Positions 32,852 to 42,960 of a DNA stretch of 48,801 bases are shown piece by piece; the stretch's first letter is position 1; every line of letters begins with the position of its first letter. The translations under genes were made by a program, and so were the position numbers. Origin of the DNA: Allomesorhizobium camelthorni. Its GTDB lineage: Bacteria > Pseudomonadota > Alphaproteobacteria > Rhizobiales > Rhizobiaceae. Location of the stretch: assembly GCF_011045125.1 (NCBI RefSeq), contig NZ_JAAKZF010000042.1:1-48801 (forward strand), in the 5' to 3' direction. The notes under the pieces were generated by a model. That model was not told the origin of the DNA. It was given only the letters and a program-made list of their open reading frames with translations, and did no database searches.

Positions 32852-33238
32852 TCACCAGCGGCCTTTTCGGCGGTTCCAGGCGTAGAGAAGATCGGCGAAG
32901 CGGTCATAGGCAAAACGCGTTGCCGGCAAAAGCAGCGGATTGCCGAACAGCGCGGCGAGCCACCCCTCTCCCGGCGTAAGGCGCCATATGGCTACGGCGA
33001 CATCCGCCCCGACCAACAAGTTTCCGTCGGCATCGACGGCATGCAGCCGGCGGCGGATGTCCTCCAGCGAAGCGCCATGTGTGGCGAGCGCAGCGGGTTC
33101 GAGATTGATGTCGCGAAATGCGATCCGTCCGGCCTCAACCGCCTCGATCAGCCGCCGCTTCTGCCAGTTGATGCCGGCGTCGCAAACCGGACAGCGTGTG
33201 TTGTACCAGACTGTGAGCGCCGGCGTGATTTCGATCAT
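32852..33238 (-). CDS. DCC-family thiol-disulfide oxidoreductase-like protein (DUF393)
   Basis: About 128 aa. The family motif near residue 15 reads VWYNTRCPVCDAG, where members usually have YDGxCPxC. The two catalytic-type Cys are kept while the Asp is Asn. IAFRDINLEPAA and VVGAD-like VGADVAVAIWRLTP are also typical. These are thioredoxin-like proteins of unknown partner. The ATG at 33238 is the first that gives a family-like N-terminus, and its Shine-Dalgarno is weak. Confidence 0.82.
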   Translation of the reverse strand: MIEITPALTVWYNTRCPVCDAGINWQKRRLIEAVEAGRIAFRDINLEPAALATHGASLEDIRRRLHAVDADGNLLVGADVAVAIWRLTPGEGWLAALFGNPLLLPATRFAYDRFADLLYAWNRRKGRW

Positions 33239-33399
33239 TTCACGATTGCTGCACACCCGCGCCGCCGGCGCAACCAGGCAACGGAGCAGCGTGAAGATCG
33301 GAACCGAGCGGCGCACTCCCATAGTGGCGCTTGAAAACCCGCGAAAGGCCGTTGCGCTATCGTAGCCGGATTAGATTAAATCTGGCGGGCAACGGCATG

Positions 33400-33424
33400 A
33401 AAAAGAGAGGGCTGTTCGGCCCTC
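33400..33424 (-). terminator. Intrinsic terminator after the DUF4160-DUF2442 pair
   Basis: On the minus strand GAGGGC (33424-33419) pairs with GCCCTC (33412-33407) across a 6-base loop CGAACA, followed by TCTTTTT. It lies about 43 bases after the DUF2442 stop. Confidence 0.8.
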
Positions 33425-33466
33425 GCTTGGTTGTGATGCAGATCGCCGCCAATGAGCGGTTGCGTT

Positions 33467-33796
33467 CTATCGGAGTTTCCACGTCCCAGACAACTTGATC
33501 GCATCGTACATGGCATCGGGAGCAAGATCGAGTTCGCCCGGCCAGGTGACGGCGCCCAGCACGACCTCCGCCTGCGCAAAGACCCCTGCGTCGCGCAAGG
33601 TATGGAACACGCCGGCCTCCGGCGAAAACACCAATTCCTTCATGTCGACCAAGCCTTCAATGCCATCCATGAAGCGCACCTTCAGGCAATAATTCGGTAA
33701 TACCTCGACTGAACGGACCCGCCAAGGGGACTTGGGCCTGACCGAACCGGCTAGCGAAGTGGATCGATCTTCCGGGGTGTCAAACGCGATCGACAT
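33467..33796 (-). CDS. DUF2442 protein, partner of DUF4160
   Basis: About 109 aa. The DUF2442 domain occupies the C-terminal two thirds: VEVLPNYCLKVRFMDGIEG, VDMKELVF, FHTLRDAGVFAQAEVVLGAV and WPGELDLAPDAMYDAI. The pair DUF4160-DUF2442 is widely found together and is suspected to act as a toxin-antitoxin-like or regulatory couple, without proof here. The ATG at 33796 has GGAGG and GGGAG upstream and lies 46 bases inside the end of the DUF4160 gene. The N-terminal 25 residues are an extension unlike the family. Confidence 0.83.
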   Translation of the reverse strand: MSIAFDTPEDRSTSLAGSVRPKSPWRVRSVEVLPNYCLKVRFMDGIEGLVDMKELVFSPEAGVFHTLRDAGVFAQAEVVLGAVTWPGELDLAPDAMYDAIKLSGTWKLR

Positions 33797-34011
33797 AGCT
33801 CCCAGTCCTCCATGAGTTCCGATCTGTGTTCCTGCGCCCATTCCAATACGAGTGTCATCGCACGGCGCGGCAAATCTCCCCGAAGCACCGCCAATGTCTC
33901 GATAGCTACAACCGCTTCATGTTCACCATAGAGAGCATGAAAATGGGGCGGAGAATGGTCGTTCCAGAACATCTGGATAGCGATGCCGTAGAAATATGAA
34001 ATCGTCGGCAT
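33751..34011 (-). CDS. DUF4160 protein
   Basis: 86 aa, complete. It has the short DUF4160 pattern MPTISYFYGIAIQMFWNDHS, PPHFHALYGEHEAVVAIETL, LPRRAMTLVLEWAQEHRSEL. The HxPPHFHA block is the family signature. The gene starts 13 bases after the rpoD stop on the same strand, so readthrough from rpoD is possible, and it overlaps the DUF2442 gene by 46 bases. Confidence 0.88.
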   Translation of the reverse strand: MPTISYFYGIAIQMFWNDHSPPHFHALYGEHEAVVAIETLAVLRGDLPRRAMTLVLEWAQEHRSELMEDWELCRSRLTPRKIDPLR

Positions 34012-34024
34012 CGCTGATCTTCGC

Positions 34025-36055
<2,031 letters not shown>

Positions 36056-36355
36056 GCTTCTTATTATCTCCAAGCGGCCGGATCGTGCGGAGCGCTGAAA
36101 TTCTTGAACCGGCAAACCGACCGCAACTGTTCGACCGCTATGAAAAGCCGTCGCCCTTGCGTCTGGTCCCCGATTACTGGTGATATCTGTGGCGGGATTT
36201 CTTCCCGTCCAGCCTATCAGCTCCGTTCCGTCGATGTTGGGTGCGGATTGTGCCCGCAGGTTAACTTTTCGAATCGTCCTGATTCCGCCATTCCGGCGGA
36301 AGGTCAAGCGGCTGTCGCATGATTCGCGTTAAAAAAGCGAATCAATTGCCATATT
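36056..36355. promoter_or_regulatory. rpoD upstream region with four GANTC sites and a GANTC-ended hairpin
   Basis: The 300 bases between dnaG and rpoD hold no gene. GANTC sites occur at 36271 (GAATC), 36281 (GATTC), 36321 (GATTC) and 36339 (GAATC), four in 73 bases. The last two form the ends of an inverted repeat GATTCGC (36321-36327)/GCGAATC (36337-36343). A TTGACC on the minus strand (36306-36301) could be a -35 box, with GANTC at 36281 close to the -10 position. GcrA/CcrM control of rpoD is therefore a reasonable hypothesis. Confidence 0.6.
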
Positions 36356-38296
36356 TTAGGCCCGGTCCACACGCCCCGACGAAATGCCGAAACCTTCGAT
36401 CAGCGCTTCGGTCGCCTGAACGTCGCGGAACTGGGCCTGGATTTCGACAAGGTGGCGATAGTTTTCGTCTGTCGGATCTGTCGCCAGTGCCGTCTCCGCC
36501 ACTTTCAGTTCCTTATGTAAGGTGCTCGCGCTGCGCTGCAAGTGCAGCGCCTGCGCGAAGGCGTCGCGGGCATCCTCGATCGCCGCGTCCTCCATCACTG
36601 GCCACAGCCGCGCCCGCCGAACCAGCGCCATCGCCCGCTGCCAGGCATCCGCCAGCCCCGCCTCGCCCATCCTTGCGATGATCGCAGAGCTATCGTCGGT
36701 CACGCCGTGCGCCACCGCATCGATCAGCGCGCTGTGCAGCAGCCGCAGGTCCGGATGCGACAGGTCGAGCGTTTCGACATGGTCGAAATTCTCGTCGATC
36801 AGCGCCGGATGATTGACCAGCGCGGCGACGATCGCCGTTTCGCGCAGCGGCATGACGCCGCCGGCGCGCTTGACCATGGCCGATCGCGCCAGGCTGTCGG
36901 ACACCGCCAGCCGTCCCGCCGTGGGGCCGGCGCCGCCCTTCCCCCATTGGCCGCCCTGGCCCTTGCCGAAATTCCTGTCCCGCTCGCCGTGCCTCGGCTG
37001 CTGCCGGCTTCGTTGCGCGCCGAAAAAGGCCAGCACACGTTCGCGCATCTCTTGCGAGTAGTGATAACGGACGCTCTCGTCCTTAATGCGCGAAGTGAGT
37101 TCGCGCAGCGTCTTTTCGAGTTCGGCGCGGCGCTCCGGAGTATCGAACACGCCGCCGGAAGTTTCGCGCATCCACAGAAGGTCCGATAGCGGCCGCGCCT
37201 CCGAAAGCACAGTCCTGAACGCCTCCGGCCCGTCGGCCTTGACCAGATCGTCTGGGTCCTTGCCTTCCGGCAGTAGCGCGAACCGCGCCGTCCGACCCGC
37301 CTGAACCGCCGGCAGCACCATATCCGCCGCGCGCCACGCCGCCCGCAAGCCGGCCTGGTCGCCGTCGAAGCACAGCACCGGCTCGCCGGTCATGCGCCAC
37401 AGAAGCTCGAGCTGGTTTTCGGTGAGCGCGGTGCCGAGGGGCGCGACGGCATTGTCGAAGCCGGCCTGCGCCAGCGCGATCACGTCCATATAGCCTTCGA
37501 CGGCGATGACCGTACTGTCCTTGCCCATGCCCTTGCGGGCGCGGGCGAAATTGTAGAGCACATTGCCCTTGTGGAAGAGCTCGGTGTCGGGCGAATTCAG
37601 ATATTTGGCCGAGATTTCCGGCGACAGCGCCCGCCCGCCGAAGGCGATGACCTTGCCGCGGGAATCCTCGATCGGAAACATGATGCGGTCGCGGAAGCGA
37701 TCATAGGAGACCGGAACGTCCTCGAAAACGGTCAGGCCGCAGGCTTCCATCTGCGCCTTCTCGACACCCTTGCCGGCCAGGAATTCCTTGAGCGCGTTGC
37801 GACTGTCGGGTGCATAGCCGAGGCGGAACGCCTGCTGGGTGGCCGAAGTCAGCCCGCGCTCGCGGAGATACGCGCGCGCCTTCGCGCCATCGGCGCTCTG
37901 CAGCCGCTCCTGGAAGAAGACCGTCGCCATCTCCATGACATCGGTCAGGCTGGCGCGCTGCTTCTCGCGCCGTTCCGCCGCCTCGTCGCGCGCCGGCATC
38001 GGCACACCGGCGAGGTCGGCGATCTTCTCGACGGCTTCGGGAAAACCCATCCCGTCGAGTTCGGTCAGGAATTTGAAGTGATCGCCCGAAACGCCGCATC
38101 CGAAGCAGTGATAGCGGCCCTTCTTGTCCTCGCAGTGGAAACTCGGCGACTTCTCGCCGTGGAACGGACAGCAGGCCCAATAATCGCCGCGCGCAACGTT
38201 CGTCTTCCTGCGGTCCCACGAGACGCGCGCGCCGATGACCGATGAAATCGGCACGCGGTCGCGTATCTCGTCGAGGAAGGAGGGCGGAAAGCGCAT
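36356..38296 (-). CDS. dnaG: DNA primase DnaG
   Basis: About 646 aa. It synthesises RNA primers at the replication fork. The N-terminal CHC2 zinc finger (CCPFHGEKSPSFHC, then YHCFGC) is followed by the catalytic core with YNFARARKGMGK, VIAVEGYMDVIALAQAGFDN (TOPRIM Glu) and CFDGDQAGLRAAWRA (DxD). A C-terminal DnaB-interacting helical domain completes it (about residues 440-646). The ATG at 38296 gives the usual alphaproteobacterial N-terminus MRFPPSFLDEIRDRV, and its Shine-Dalgarno is weak. dnaG-rpoD order on one strand is the classic macromolecular-synthesis arrangement. Confidence 0.97.
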   Translation of the reverse strand: MRFPPSFLDEIRDRVPISSVIGARVSWDRRKTNVARGDYWACCPFHGEKSPSFHCEDKKGRYHCFGCGVSGDHFKFLTELDGMGFPEAVEKIADLAGVPMPARDEAAERREKQRASLTDVMEMATVFFQERLQSADGAKARAYLRERGLTSATQQAFRLGYAPDSRNALKEFLAGKGVEKAQMEACGLTVFEDVPVSYDRFRDRIMFPIEDSRGKVIAFGGRALSPEISAKYLNSPDTELFHKGNVLYNFARARKGMGKDSTVIAVEGYMDVIALAQAGFDNAVAPLGTALTENQLELLWRMTGEPVLCFDGDQAGLRAAWRAADMVLPAVQAGRTARFALLPEGKDPDDLVKADGPEAFRTVLSEARPLSDLLWMRETSGGVFDTPERRAELEKTLRELTSRIKDESVRYHYSQEMRERVLAFFGAQRSRQQPRHGERDRNFGKGQGGQWGKGGAGPTAGRLAVSDSLARSAMVKRAGGVMPLRETAIVAALVNHPALIDENFDHVETLDLSHPDLRLLHSALIDAVAHGVTDDSSAIIARMGEAGLADAWQRAMALVRRARLWPVMEDAAIEDARDAFAQALHLQRSASTLHKELKVAETALATDPTDENYRHLVEIQAQFRDVQATEALIEGFGISSGRVDRA

Positions 38297-38492
38297 GGGA
38301 TGTGGATCTCTCTCTCCGATATATAGGCTGAGCAGGCGTGCAAAGCGAACAGCCATTTACGGCATTCCCGCGATTCACAGGTGCTCTTCGACCCGGGTAT
38401 CAAGAAAAGCTGAAACCAGCCTCACAAAATCTGGCTTGCATGGAGCCATCCACGCGTGGTTTGAGGCCTAACCTCTAAGTTGCGTGCCCGCT

Positions 38493-39677
38493 ATGTCCCT
38501 GCCCCTGGTTGCCCTGTTCATCGCCGCCTTCGCCTTCGGCACCACCGAGTTCGTCATTGCCGGCGTGCTGCCGCAGGTGGCGGAGGGCCTCGACGTCTCC
38601 ATTCCGACGGCCGGCTACCTTGTCTCCGGCTACGCACTCGGCATTGCGCTCGGCGGTCCGCTTCTCACCATCGCTACGGCGCGCCTTCCCCGCAAGACGC
38701 TGCTGATAGGCCTCGCCGTCGCCTTCACCGCCGGCCAACTCGCTTGCGCATTGGCGCCGGGATTCGCAGAAATGCTTCTCATCCGCATTGCGGTAGCGAT
38801 TGCGCACGGCGCCTATTTTGGTGTCGCGATGGTGGTCGCCGTCGGCCTCGTGAAGGAGGAACGGCGCGGTATGGCCGTCGCGCTCATCCTGGCGGGCCTG
38901 ACTGTCTCCAACATCGTCGGCGTGCCGGCCGGTACGGCTATCGGCAATCTCTTTGGTTGGCGCGCGACCTTCTGGGCAATGTTCGCGCTCGGACTGCTCG
39001 CCACGGCCGCAATGATTGCGCTGCTTCCGCGGGCGAATGGACGCGCGGCCCGGCCGGCTGGCTTTCTGCGCGAAGTGCAGGTGCTCGGCCGCCAGCAGGT
39101 CTGGACCTCGCTGATCCTCATGCTGATGCTGATGATCGGCCAGTTCGTGCCCTTCACCTATATCGCGCCTATGCTGCGCGAGGTTACCGGCATCGAGGCC
39201 GACATGATCCCTTGGGTGCTGCTGCTCAACGGCGTCGGCGCCACGGCGGGCGTGTTCATCGGCGGCAGGCTCGCCGGCTGGAAGCTGATGCCATCGCTCA
39301 TTACCATGTTCGCGCTGCAGGGCGTCGTGCTCGCGGCGATGTATCTGGTCAGCCCCTACCCGCTCCCCATGGTCGCAGTCATCACCCTGTGGGGAGGCAT
39401 CAACTTCGCCATCGGCACGCCGATCCAGACCCGCATCCTGGGCTGGACGGCGGACGCGCCCAACCTCGCCTCATCGCTGATCCCCGCAGGTTTCAACATC
39501 GGCATCGCGCTCGCTGCCTCCGTCGGGTCCGTGCTGCTCGCGAGCGGCATGAGCTATCGCAGCTTGCCCCTCCTGGGCGTGCTCGCCATGGTCGTGGCAA
39601 CCGCCGTGGCCTTCGCCTCCTATACATCCGAGCGGCGCAGCGGAGCCAGGCCGCCACTGACTGCGCCGGCTGCTTGA
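38493..39677 (+). CDS. MFS exporter, SotB/AraJ-like
   Basis: About 394 aa with about twelve membrane helices. The N-terminal FGTTEFVIAGVLPQVAEGL, YLVSGYALGIALGGPLLT and the loop-2 ARLPRKTLL motif fit the sugar-efflux/drug:H+ antiporter group (AraJ, SotB, YdhP). It exports small molecules across the inner membrane in exchange for protons, with the substrate unknown. ATG 38493 was chosen, and a GTG at 38484 is also in frame. Neither has a good Shine-Dalgarno. Its position upstream of and divergent from dnaG suggests an insertion next to the core pair, but that is a guess. Confidence 0.88.
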   Translation: MSLPLVALFIAAFAFGTTEFVIAGVLPQVAEGLDVSIPTAGYLVSGYALGIALGGPLLTIATARLPRKTLLIGLAVAFTAGQLACALAPGFAEMLLIRIAVAIAHGAYFGVAMVVAVGLVKEERRGMAVALILAGLTVSNIVGVPAGTAIGNLFGWRATFWAMFALGLLATAAMIALLPRANGRAARPAGFLREVQVLGRQQVWTSLILMLMLMIGQFVPFTYIAPMLREVTGIEADMIPWVLLLNGVGATAGVFIGGRLAGWKLMPSLITMFALQGVVLAAMYLVSPYPLPMVAVITLWGGINFAIGTPIQTRILGWTADAPNLASSLIPAGFNIGIALAASVGSVLLASGMSYRSLPLLGVLAMVVATAVAFASYTSERRSGARPPLTAPAA

Positions 39678-39760
39678 TCTGCGGCTCCTAGGCAGTATCT
39701 CCGGTGTCTACAACGACCCGCAACGTGGCGCGTCCATCCTGAATGTGCTAGATTACAGCC

Positions 39761-39988
39761 ATGAATGCGACTCTGAAGAACCTACTGCATGCGGCTGAGA
39801 CTTGGACTCCTGAGGAACAGGCGGAACTCGCGGATTTTGCGCGCGTCATTGAAGCACGCCGCACCGGGATTTATGAACTTGACGAAGACGAGTTGGCTGC
39901 TGTCGAAGAAGGTTTGGGTCAAGCAGACCGCGGCGAATTCGTCACCGATAGTGATCTCAGGGAAATGTCCCGGCGCTTTGGCGCATGA
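39761..39988 (+). CDS. Antitoxin of a ParE-type pair
   Basis: 75 aa, acidic and helical: TLKNLLHAAETWTPEEQAEL, then YELDEDELAAVEEGLGQADR. It resembles small antitoxins that precede RelE/ParE toxins, and its C-terminal half would wrap the toxin. The stop overlaps the toxin start as ATGA (39985-39988). No Shine-Dalgarno precedes ATG 39761, and a TAGATT lies only eight bases upstream, so a leaderless transcript is possible. Confidence 0.82.
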   Translation: MNATLKNLLHAAETWTPEEQAELADFARVIEARRTGIYELDEDELAAVEEGLGQADRGEFVTDSDLREMSRRFGA

Positions 39989-40269
39989 AACTGCGCTACA
40001 CTTCGCGAGCGTATACCGATCTCGAATCAATTCTCTTATACTTAGCGAAGCAGTCGCCTGAGGGCGCGCGTAACGTTCTGTCGCGGATAAACCGCGCGAC
40101 CGATCAATTGGTGTTGCAGCCGTATTCCGGCAAAGCGACAAGCCGCCCTGACATTCGCGTATGCATGATAGGACGTTATCCGTACAAAGTCTTCTATCGC
40201 ATCGTCCAGGGTGAAATCCAGATAATCCACATCCGACACACGGCACGTAGGCCGTTTGAGCTGAAGTGA
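39985..40269 (+). CDS. RelE/ParE-family toxin
   Basis: 94 aa. The fold markers are MKLRYTSRAYTDLESILLYL, NRATDQLVLQPYSGKATSRP, IRVCMIGRYPYKVFYRIVQG and the C-terminal IQIIHIRHTARRP. ParE toxins poison DNA gyrase, while RelE toxins cut mRNA on the ribosome. The RHTARRP tail and the -GRYPYKVFY block are more usual in ParE-type members. It is co-translated with the antitoxin. Confidence 0.9.
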   Translation: MKLRYTSRAYTDLESILLYLAKQSPEGARNVLSRINRATDQLVLQPYSGKATSRPDIRVCMIGRYPYKVFYRIVQGEIQIIHIRHTARRPFELK

Positions 40270-40449
40270 ACCATGTCCCAGTCCCGTCTCCGACACGCCG
40301 CGTCGGCAGGGAACAGCTTCGCGCAATGGACGCGGATTACATTAACCGGCTAAGCTTCACGGCCGGCGGAACAACGTCGCGATTCGCCGATTGGGTGAGA
40401 TGATCTTGCACTTCGATTTCCACGCAAAGCGCGCCGGCGGCCACCCGGC

Positions 40450-42111
40450 ATGAGCGGGTCGGTCGTTCTCCTGCACCTTGCGGGCGCGGTGGCGCTGCTG
40501 CTGTTCGCCACGCGCATGGTGCGCACCGGCGTCGAGCGCGCCTATGGCGACGTGCTGCGCCACCGCCTGCGCTCGATCCTGCGCAACCCGTTGCTGGCCG
40601 TCGGCGCTGGCGCGGCTCTCGCCATCTGCCTGCAGAGTGCGACGGCGGTCGCGCTGATCGTCGGCTCCTTCGCCGGCTCTGGCATCGTCAGTGGCACGTC
40701 GGGCCTGCTTGCGGTGCTCGGCGCCGATGTTGGTTCGTCGCTGGTGGTCAAGCTGCTCAGCTTCAACCTGGAGCTTCTGGTTCCACTATGCATGGTCGCC
40801 GGCACGATCCTGTTCATGACGACATCGCGCCGCGATCTTTTGCAACTCGGCCGCATCCTGATCGGCGTCGGCCTCCTGATCCTGTCGCTGCGCCTGATCG
40901 GTGAAGCGTCCGAACCGCTGCGCGAAAGCCAGATCCTGCCGGTCGTGGTCAATTATCTGTCGGGCGACCCGGTCACGGCATTCCTGCTCGCGGCGGTCAT
41001 GACCTGGCTGTTTCATTCCAGCGTCGCCGCTATCCTGCTGGTCGTGGCGCTTGCCACGCGCGGCCTGGTCCCGGTGGAACTCGGCTTGGTGCTGGTTCTG
41101 GGCGCCAATCTCGGCGGCGGCGTTATCGCCGTCATGTTGTCGCGCGCGGCGATTCCCAAGGCCAGGATCGTGCCGCTCGGCAACCTCATTATGCGCGGCA
41201 CTGGCGCACTTGCTGCACTCCTTGTCCTTATCTTCTTCGCGCCGCCGCTCGACTGGCTGGGCGCTTCCGCGCCCGACCAGCTGATCCATGGCCATATCGC
41301 CTTCAACCTTATGCTGGCGCTGCTCGGCATCCCGCTTGCCGGGCTCGTCCATCGCCTGGCGGAGCGCATCGTCGCGCTCGGCGCCTCCGCACAGCCCGTC
41401 TCGCTCGATGCCGCCGAACTGAGCGCGCTCGACGAGGCAGCGCTTGACACGCCGTCGCAGGCGCTCGCCAACGCCACCCGCGAAGTGGTGCGGGTCTGCG
41501 AGACTGTGGAGATCATGCTCCAGCGCATCATCGAACTGTACGTCCAGACCGATCAGGACAAGATCGACGCCCTGTCGGCGCTCGACGACCGCGTCGACCG
41601 CAAGCATGCGGCGATCAAGCTCTACCTTGCCAAAGTGACCAGCCGCACGCTTTCCGAAGCCGACGCGCTGCGCTGCCAGGAACTGATCGGCGCCTGCGTC
41701 AAGCTCGAGCAGGTCGGCGACATCATCGTGCGCAACATGCTGATCCATGTGCAGAAGAAGTTCGACCGTGGACTCGAATTCACCGAACAGGGCTGGCGCG
41801 AACTCAGGGCGTTTCACACATCGGTGGTGACCAACGCCAGGCTGGCTTTCAACGTGCTGGTGTCGCGCGACCCCGAGACCGCGCGGCAGTTGGTTCAGGA
41901 GAAGGACCGGCTGCGCGATCTCGAAAAGCGCTCCAGTCAGAGCCATTTCGAGCGGCTGCGCGAAGGCACGGCCAAAAGCGTCGAGACCAGTTCGATCCAT
42001 CTCGACACGATTCGCGACCTGAAGCAGATCAACTCGCTGCTGGCTTCGATGGCCTATCCCGTGCTTGAGGAACAGGGGCTGCTCAGCGGCTCGCGCCTGA
42101 AGGCGGGTTGA
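40450..42111 (+). CDS. Na+/phosphate cotransporter family protein with PhoU-like tail
   Basis: 553 aa. About eight or nine membrane helices in two inverted halves each carry the QSSSA-like repeat: ICLQSATAVALIVGSF at about residue 60 and LFHSSVAAILLVVAL at about 190. A cytoplasmic PhoU-like helical domain follows (about residues 335-545), with KLEQVGDIIVRNML corresponding to the PhoU metal motif. It probably imports phosphate with sodium at low affinity. In this window it is the only phosphate transporter, alongside phoR, phoU and ppk2. The ATG at 40450 has a weak Shine-Dalgarno. Confidence 0.9.
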   Translation: MSGSVVLLHLAGAVALLLFATRMVRTGVERAYGDVLRHRLRSILRNPLLAVGAGAALAICLQSATAVALIVGSFAGSGIVSGTSGLLAVLGADVGSSLVVKLLSFNLELLVPLCMVAGTILFMTTSRRDLLQLGRILIGVGLLILSLRLIGEASEPLRESQILPVVVNYLSGDPVTAFLLAAVMTWLFHSSVAAILLVVALATRGLVPVELGLVLVLGANLGGGVIAVMLSRAAIPKARIVPLGNLIMRGTGALAALLVLIFFAPPLDWLGASAPDQLIHGHIAFNLMLALLGIPLAGLVHRLAERIVALGASAQPVSLDAAELSALDEAALDTPSQALANATREVVRVCETVEIMLQRIIELYVQTDQDKIDALSALDDRVDRKHAAIKLYLAKVTSRTLSEADALRCQELIGACVKLEQVGDIIVRNMLIHVQKKFDRGLEFTEQGWRELRAFHTSVVTNARLAFNVLVSRDPETARQLVQEKDRLRDLEKRSSQSHFERLREGTAKSVETSSIHLDTIRDLKQINSLLASMAYPVLEEQGLLSGSRLKAG

Positions 42112-42133
42112 ACCCGCGTAGTTTCCGTTTTTT
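42103..42133 (+). terminator. Weak terminator after the Na/Pi transporter
   Basis: GCGGGT (42103-42108) and ACCCGC (42112-42117) form a 6-bp stem around TGA, the transporter's own stop codon. A T6 run occurs about ten bases later (42128-42133). The distance is longer than normal for an intrinsic terminator. Confidence 0.35.
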
Positions 42134-42248
42134 GTCCCTTGCCGTGAACCTCCCGCGTTCAGCCGCATTCTAGCATGACGAGATCGGCGGCTGGCGATCG
42201 GGGTTAGCCCCCGCCTTTTCGACATTGCCCTCGAACCAGGAGGCAGCC

Positions 42249-42950
42249 ATGCTTGACCTGTCGAAGGCGCGCGACCGCATGGTCGACGTCCACTTAGCGC
42301 GTCGCGGCGTACGCGACCGCAACGTGCTCGACGCCATGCGCGAGGTTCCGCGCGAAAAATTCGTCGAACCCGGTTTCGAGGAATTCGCTTATGAGGATGG
42401 CGCGCTGCCGATCGGGCAGAGCCAGACCATCTCCCAGCCCTACATCGTCGCGCTGATGATCGAGGCGGCCGAAGTGAAGCCCGGCGACAGGGTGCTCGAA
42501 GTGGGCGCCGGCTCCGGCTACGCCGCTGCCGTGATGAGCCGCATTGCGAAAAGCGTCCACGCCATCGAGCGGCATGCCGCACTTGCCGAAGCCGCGAGGC
42601 AGCGGTTCGACAGACTGGGCTATGCCAATATCGACTTGCGGGTCGGCGACGGCACCAAAGGCTGGTCCGAGGCCGCGCCATTCGACGCCATACTGGTCGC
42701 GGCCGCCGGCCCCTCGACGCCGCAGGCGCTCAAGGACCAGCTTGATGTCGGCGGCAGGCTGGTGATCCCGGTCGGCGAGGAACCGCGCAACCAGCGCCTG
42801 CTCAAGATCACCCGCACCGGCGGCACGACTTTCGAGGAGGAGGATCTCGGCGCGGTCATGTTCGTGCCGCTGGTCGGCGAGCAAGGCTGGGCGGAAAAAC
42901 GGCAGCCGCTCCGCCACCAATCATCTGCCCGGCCATATTGCCGGTCGTAG
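42249..42950 (+). CDS. pcm: Protein-L-isoaspartate O-methyltransferase
   Basis: 233 aa. It repairs isoaspartyl residues in aged proteins using S-adenosylmethionine. Motifs are REVPREKFVEPGFEEFAYED, LPIGQSQTISQPYIVALMIE, SAM-site VLEVGAGSGYAAAVMS, and FDAILVAAAGPSTPQALKDQ. The ATG at 42249 has CAGGAGG upstream. After GEQGWAE the frame runs into an unrelated tail (KRQPLRHQ-x-SSARPYCRS). Skipping one A of the A5 tract at 42895-42899 instead joins the frame smoothly to the downstream erythromycin esterase gene, so this gene and the next are probably one fused gene with a frameshift. Confidence 0.9.
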   Translation: MLDLSKARDRMVDVHLARRGVRDRNVLDAMREVPREKFVEPGFEEFAYEDGALPIGQSQTISQPYIVALMIEAAEVKPGDRVLEVGAGSGYAAAVMSRIAKSVHAIERHAALAEAARQRFDRLGYANIDLRVGDGTKGWSEAAPFDAILVAAAGPSTPQALKDQLDVGGRLVIPVGEEPRNQRLLKITRTGGTTFEEEDLGAVMFVPLVGEQGWAEKRQPLRHQSSARPYCRS

Positions 42951-42960
42951 CCTGCCGGAG

